Shown here: positions 5,776 through 6,873 of the stretch, one piece after another
Layout of the letters: each line of letters opens with the position of its first letter
Position numbering within the stretch: the stretch's first letter is position 1
NCBI GenBank assembly: GCA_007120155.1
Contig: SKOF01000254.1
Coordinates: forward strand, 1-6,873
Direction: 5' to 3'
DNA length: 6,873 bases
Origin: Thioalkalivibrio sp.
Lineage (GTDB): Bacteria > Pseudomonadota > Gammaproteobacteria > Ectothiorhodospirales > Ectothiorhodospiraceae
The notes under the pieces: model-generated
Database searches by the model: none
Seen by the model: the letters and a program-made list of their open reading frames with translations, nothing else
What the model was told of the DNA's origin: nothing
Program-made: the position numbers and the translations under genes

Positions 5776-5805
5776 CCGGCGATGCGCGGAGTGCCCCGTC
5801 GCCGG
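5776..5805 (+). other. Inverted repeat just after the cyclase stop codon
   Basis: CCGGCGA (5776-5782) and TCGCCGG (5799-5805) form a perfect 7-bp stem around a 16-nt loop, starting 2 nt after the stop. There is no T-run after it, so it is not a standard intrinsic terminator. It may stabilise the mRNA or reduce read-through. Confidence 0.45.
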
Positions 5806-5810
5806 ATCCC

Positions 5811-5840
5811 GTGCGCGGCACCCACGGGTGTCGTGCGCAC
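5811..5840 (+). other. Strong hairpin in the cyclase-regulator gap
   Basis: GTGCGC (5811-5816) pairs with GCGCAC (5835-5840). Inside, GGCACC (5817-5822) pairs with GGTGTC (5827-5832) with one G-T wobble, a 4-nt loop and a 2-nt bulge, giving 12 pairs in 30 nt. It is followed by CCCTCGTCCC rather than T residues. It ends 10 nt before the GGAG of the regulator gene, so it could affect translation or mRNA processing between the two genes. Confidence 0.5.
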
Positions 5841-5861
5841 CCCTCGTCCCGGAGCGTTCCC

Positions 5862-6506
5862 GTGATCGAGGAATTCCCCCTGTTTGCGGGTCTTGGCGGG
5901 CAGGCGCGTGCCGCGCTCGAGGCGTGCCTGCACACGAAGGTCTACCCGGCGCGCGTGATGGTCGTGAGCGAGGGTGACGACACCCGTTCCCTGTACCTGA
6001 TCCTGGACGGACGGGTGAAGGTGTTCACCAGTGACGAAGATGGCAGGGAGGCCCTGCTCTGCACCCAGGGTCCGGGCGAGTACTTTGGCGAGATGTCCCT
6101 GTTCGACGAGGCCCCGCGCTCGGCGTCCGTGATGACCCTCGAGCGCACCCGCCTCGCCATGCTGGGGCGTGATGACCTGCTGCGCTGCTTGCAGGACCAT
6201 CCCGGAATCGCGCTCGCCCTCATCAGCGAACTGACCGGGCGGGTGCGCCGGCTCACCGAGCAGGTGAAGTCCCTGTCACTGCAGGATGTCTACGGGCGCC
6301 TGACCCGGCTGCTGATGACGCTGGCGGAGCGGCACGACGGACAGCTTGTCATCGACCCTCGCCCTACCCACCAGCAACTGGCCAGCCGCATCGGTGCCTC
6401 CCGGGAGATGGTGACGCGCATCCTCGGGGATCTCGCGCGCGGCGGCTACGTGCAGATGGACAGCGGCCGCATGGTCCTGGCGGAGCGCTTTCCCCGCGCC
6501 TGGTGA
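5862..6506 (+). CDS. Crp/Fnr family transcriptional regulator, CRP-type DNA-binding helix
   Basis: A 214-residue regulator. The N-terminal cyclic-nucleotide-binding fold (about 5-115) has the phosphate-binding cassette FGEMSLFDEAPRSASV (75-90), including Gly76-Glu77 and Arg86-Ser87, the residues that hold the cyclic phosphate in E. coli CRP. A dimer helix (about 116-140) has Leu131-Thr132 where E. coli CRP has Thr127-Ser128, which touch adenine. The C-terminal winged helix-turn-helix (165-200) has the recognition helix SREMVTRIL (180-188); Arg181, Glu182 and Arg186 match the CRP base-reading residues, so a TGTGA-like half-site is expected. No N-terminal FNR-type Cys cluster is present. The start is a GTG at 5862, with GGAG 7 nt before it and homology starting at once; the frame is open further upstream without family sequence. 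It probably responds to the product of the upstream cyclase. Confidence 0.92.
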   Translation: MIEEFPLFAGLGGQARAALEACLHTKVYPARVMVVSEGDDTRSLYLILDGRVKVFTSDEDGREALLCTQGPGEYFGEMSLFDEAPRSASVMTLERTRLAMLGRDDLLRCLQDHPGIALALISELTGRVRRLTEQVKSLSLQDVYGRLTRLLMTLAERHDGQLVIDPRPTHQQLASRIGASREMVTRILGDLARGGYVQMDSGRMVLAERFPRAW

Positions 6507-6518
6507 GGCGGTTCGCGC

Positions 6519-6565
6519 TGTGCATAGTTCACAAGCCCACGGGTAATCCTCCCTCGTCCCCCCGT
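6519..6565 (+). promoter_or_regulatory. Shared regulatory element, copy 3 (upstream of the TPR protein gene)
   Basis: It has TGTGCATAGTTCACA (6519-6533), then CCACGGG (6537-6543), then ATCCTCCCT (6546-6554) and GTCCC. Block order matches copies 1 and 2, with spacing shifted by only 1-2 nt. It can fold as ACGGG-(17 nt)-CCCGT (6539-6565). The palindrome edge is 97 nt from the ATG at 6631. It also lies just 3' of the CRP-type gene, whose stop is at 6504-6506. Confidence 0.7.
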
Positions 6566-6587
6566 TCGCCCGCCTCCACTCTGGGGG

Positions 6588-6607
6588 CGTGCCGAAGCAA
6601 AGGCACG
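6588..6607 (+). other. Hairpin upstream of the RBS of the TPR protein gene
   Basis: CGTGCC (6588-6593) and GGCACG (6602-6607) form a perfect 6-bp stem with the 8-nt A-rich loop GAAGCAAA. It ends 9 nt before the AGGAGG Shine-Dalgarno at 6617-6622. The position parallels the hairpins before the unknown exported gene and soxY. Confidence 0.5.
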
Positions 6608-6630
6608 ACGGAATCGAGGAGGAACCTGCC

Positions 6631-6873
6631 ATGAACACCAGAAGATTCACCACGGGCGCCCTGGGCACGGCGTGCGCCCTGATCATGCTCGTCGCGTCCG
6701 CGACGGCCGATGTCTCAACGCCCCGCGGCGACACGGAAGTACTCGGCAGCGTGCACTTTCCCGTGTCCTGCAATGCGCAGGCCGGGCAGGCATTCGACCG
6801 CGCCATGGCGCTGTATCACTCCTTCCACTGGCGCGAGGCGAAGAAGGCCTTCGATGCGGTGCTGGCCGCCGAC
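6631..6873 (+). CDS. Exported TPR-type protein, N-terminal part (3' end outside window)
   Basis: The frame is open to the window edge (81 residues visible). Residues 1-26 are a signal peptide (MNTRRF, hydrophobic 10-25, ATA before Asp27). The Arg-Arg pair is not a full Tat motif, so Sec export is more likely. The mature start, LGSVHFPVSCNAQAGQAF (38-55) followed by ALYHSFHWREAKKAFDAVLAAD, looks like a large family of periplasmic TPR proteins whose first repeat has the A-L-x-H-S-F pattern and a nearby Cys (Cys47). Their function is not established as far as I know. The start has a strong Shine-Dalgarno (AGGAGG, 6617-6622, 8 nt spacing). The shared element and a hairpin precede it, which groups it with soxYZ and the unknown exported gene. 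Confidence 0.85.
   Translation, partial: MNTRRFTTGALGTACALIMLVASATADVSTPRGDTEVLGSVHFPVSCNAQAGQAFDRAMALYHSFHWREAKKAFDAVLAAD

Noticed and set aside
5821..5852. Possible fourth element before the regulator gene (CCCACGGGT followed by CCCTCGTCCC)
   Set aside because: It shares a few blocks with copy 3 but lacks the TGTG-N7-CACA palindrome and the TCCTCCCT block, and it is accounted for by the local hairpin.
3521..5935. An 804-codon open frame on the minus strand opposite the cyclase gene
   Set aside because: It lies antisense to a gene with clear catalytic motifs. Its translation is rich in Arg, Pro, Gly and His with no recognisable domain, as expected for a mirror frame in high-GC DNA.
5862..6506. 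FNR-type oxygen sensing by the regulator
   Set aside because: The N-terminus has no Cys cluster; the three Cys (22, 67, 109) are scattered, and the recognition helix is CRP-like.
1..6873. CRISPR array, tRNA, rRNA, insertion sequence or prophage features
   Set aside because: Read by eye on both strands, I found no regularly spaced repeats, no tRNA-like cloverleaf, and no transposase or phage genes.

Overview
The window looks like a chromosomal segment of a high-GC gammaproteobacterium, probably a sulfur oxidiser. Two housekeeping-type proteins, a DUF3581 protein and a YaiL-like DUF2058 protein, belong to families I know mainly from Gammaproteobacteria. The soxYZ pair points to periplasmic oxidation of reduced sulfur. 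Genus-level placement (for example Chromatiales or Ectothiorhodospiraceae) would be a guess.

Layout: (1) 3-341, plus strand, is the 3' end of a DUF3581 gene. (2) 401-1628, minus strand, is a two-gene overlapping operon: a YaiL-like protein, then a TVP38/DedA-like membrane protein. (3) 1735-2500, minus strand, is soxY-soxZ with a 1-bp gap. (4) 2753-3505, minus strand, is an exported protein I do not recognise. (5) 3818-5773, plus strand, is a membrane-anchored class III nucleotide cyclase with TolB-like and TPR regions predicted to lie in the periplasm. (6) 5862-6506, plus strand, is a CRP-type cNMP-responsive regulator. (7) 6631 to the window end, plus strand, is the start of an exported TPR protein.

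The main discovery is a roughly 45-bp element present three times: 2648-2691, 3629-3671 and 6519-6565. Each copy lies upstream of, and in the same orientation relative to, one gene for an exported protein: soxYZ, the unknown protein and the TPR protein. It consists of a TGTG-N7-CACA palindrome followed at nearly fixed spacing by a CACGG block and a TCCTCCCT block. The second part can fold into a small hairpin, with one compensatory change between copies. The cyclase and CRP-type genes lie between these targets. I therefore propose a local regulon in which the cyclase makes a cyclic nucleotide, the CRP-type protein binds the palindromes, and soxYZ and two unknown exported proteins respond. The co-occurrence is visible in the sequence. 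The regulatory wiring is inference, and the palindrome spacing is one base shorter than the classical CRP site.

Other points: SoxY ends in Gly-Gly-Cys rather than the usual GGCGG. The cyclase keeps its metal and transition-state residues but lacks the usual adenine-selecting pair. Each of the three element-bearing genes also has a hairpin just upstream of its ribosome binding site.
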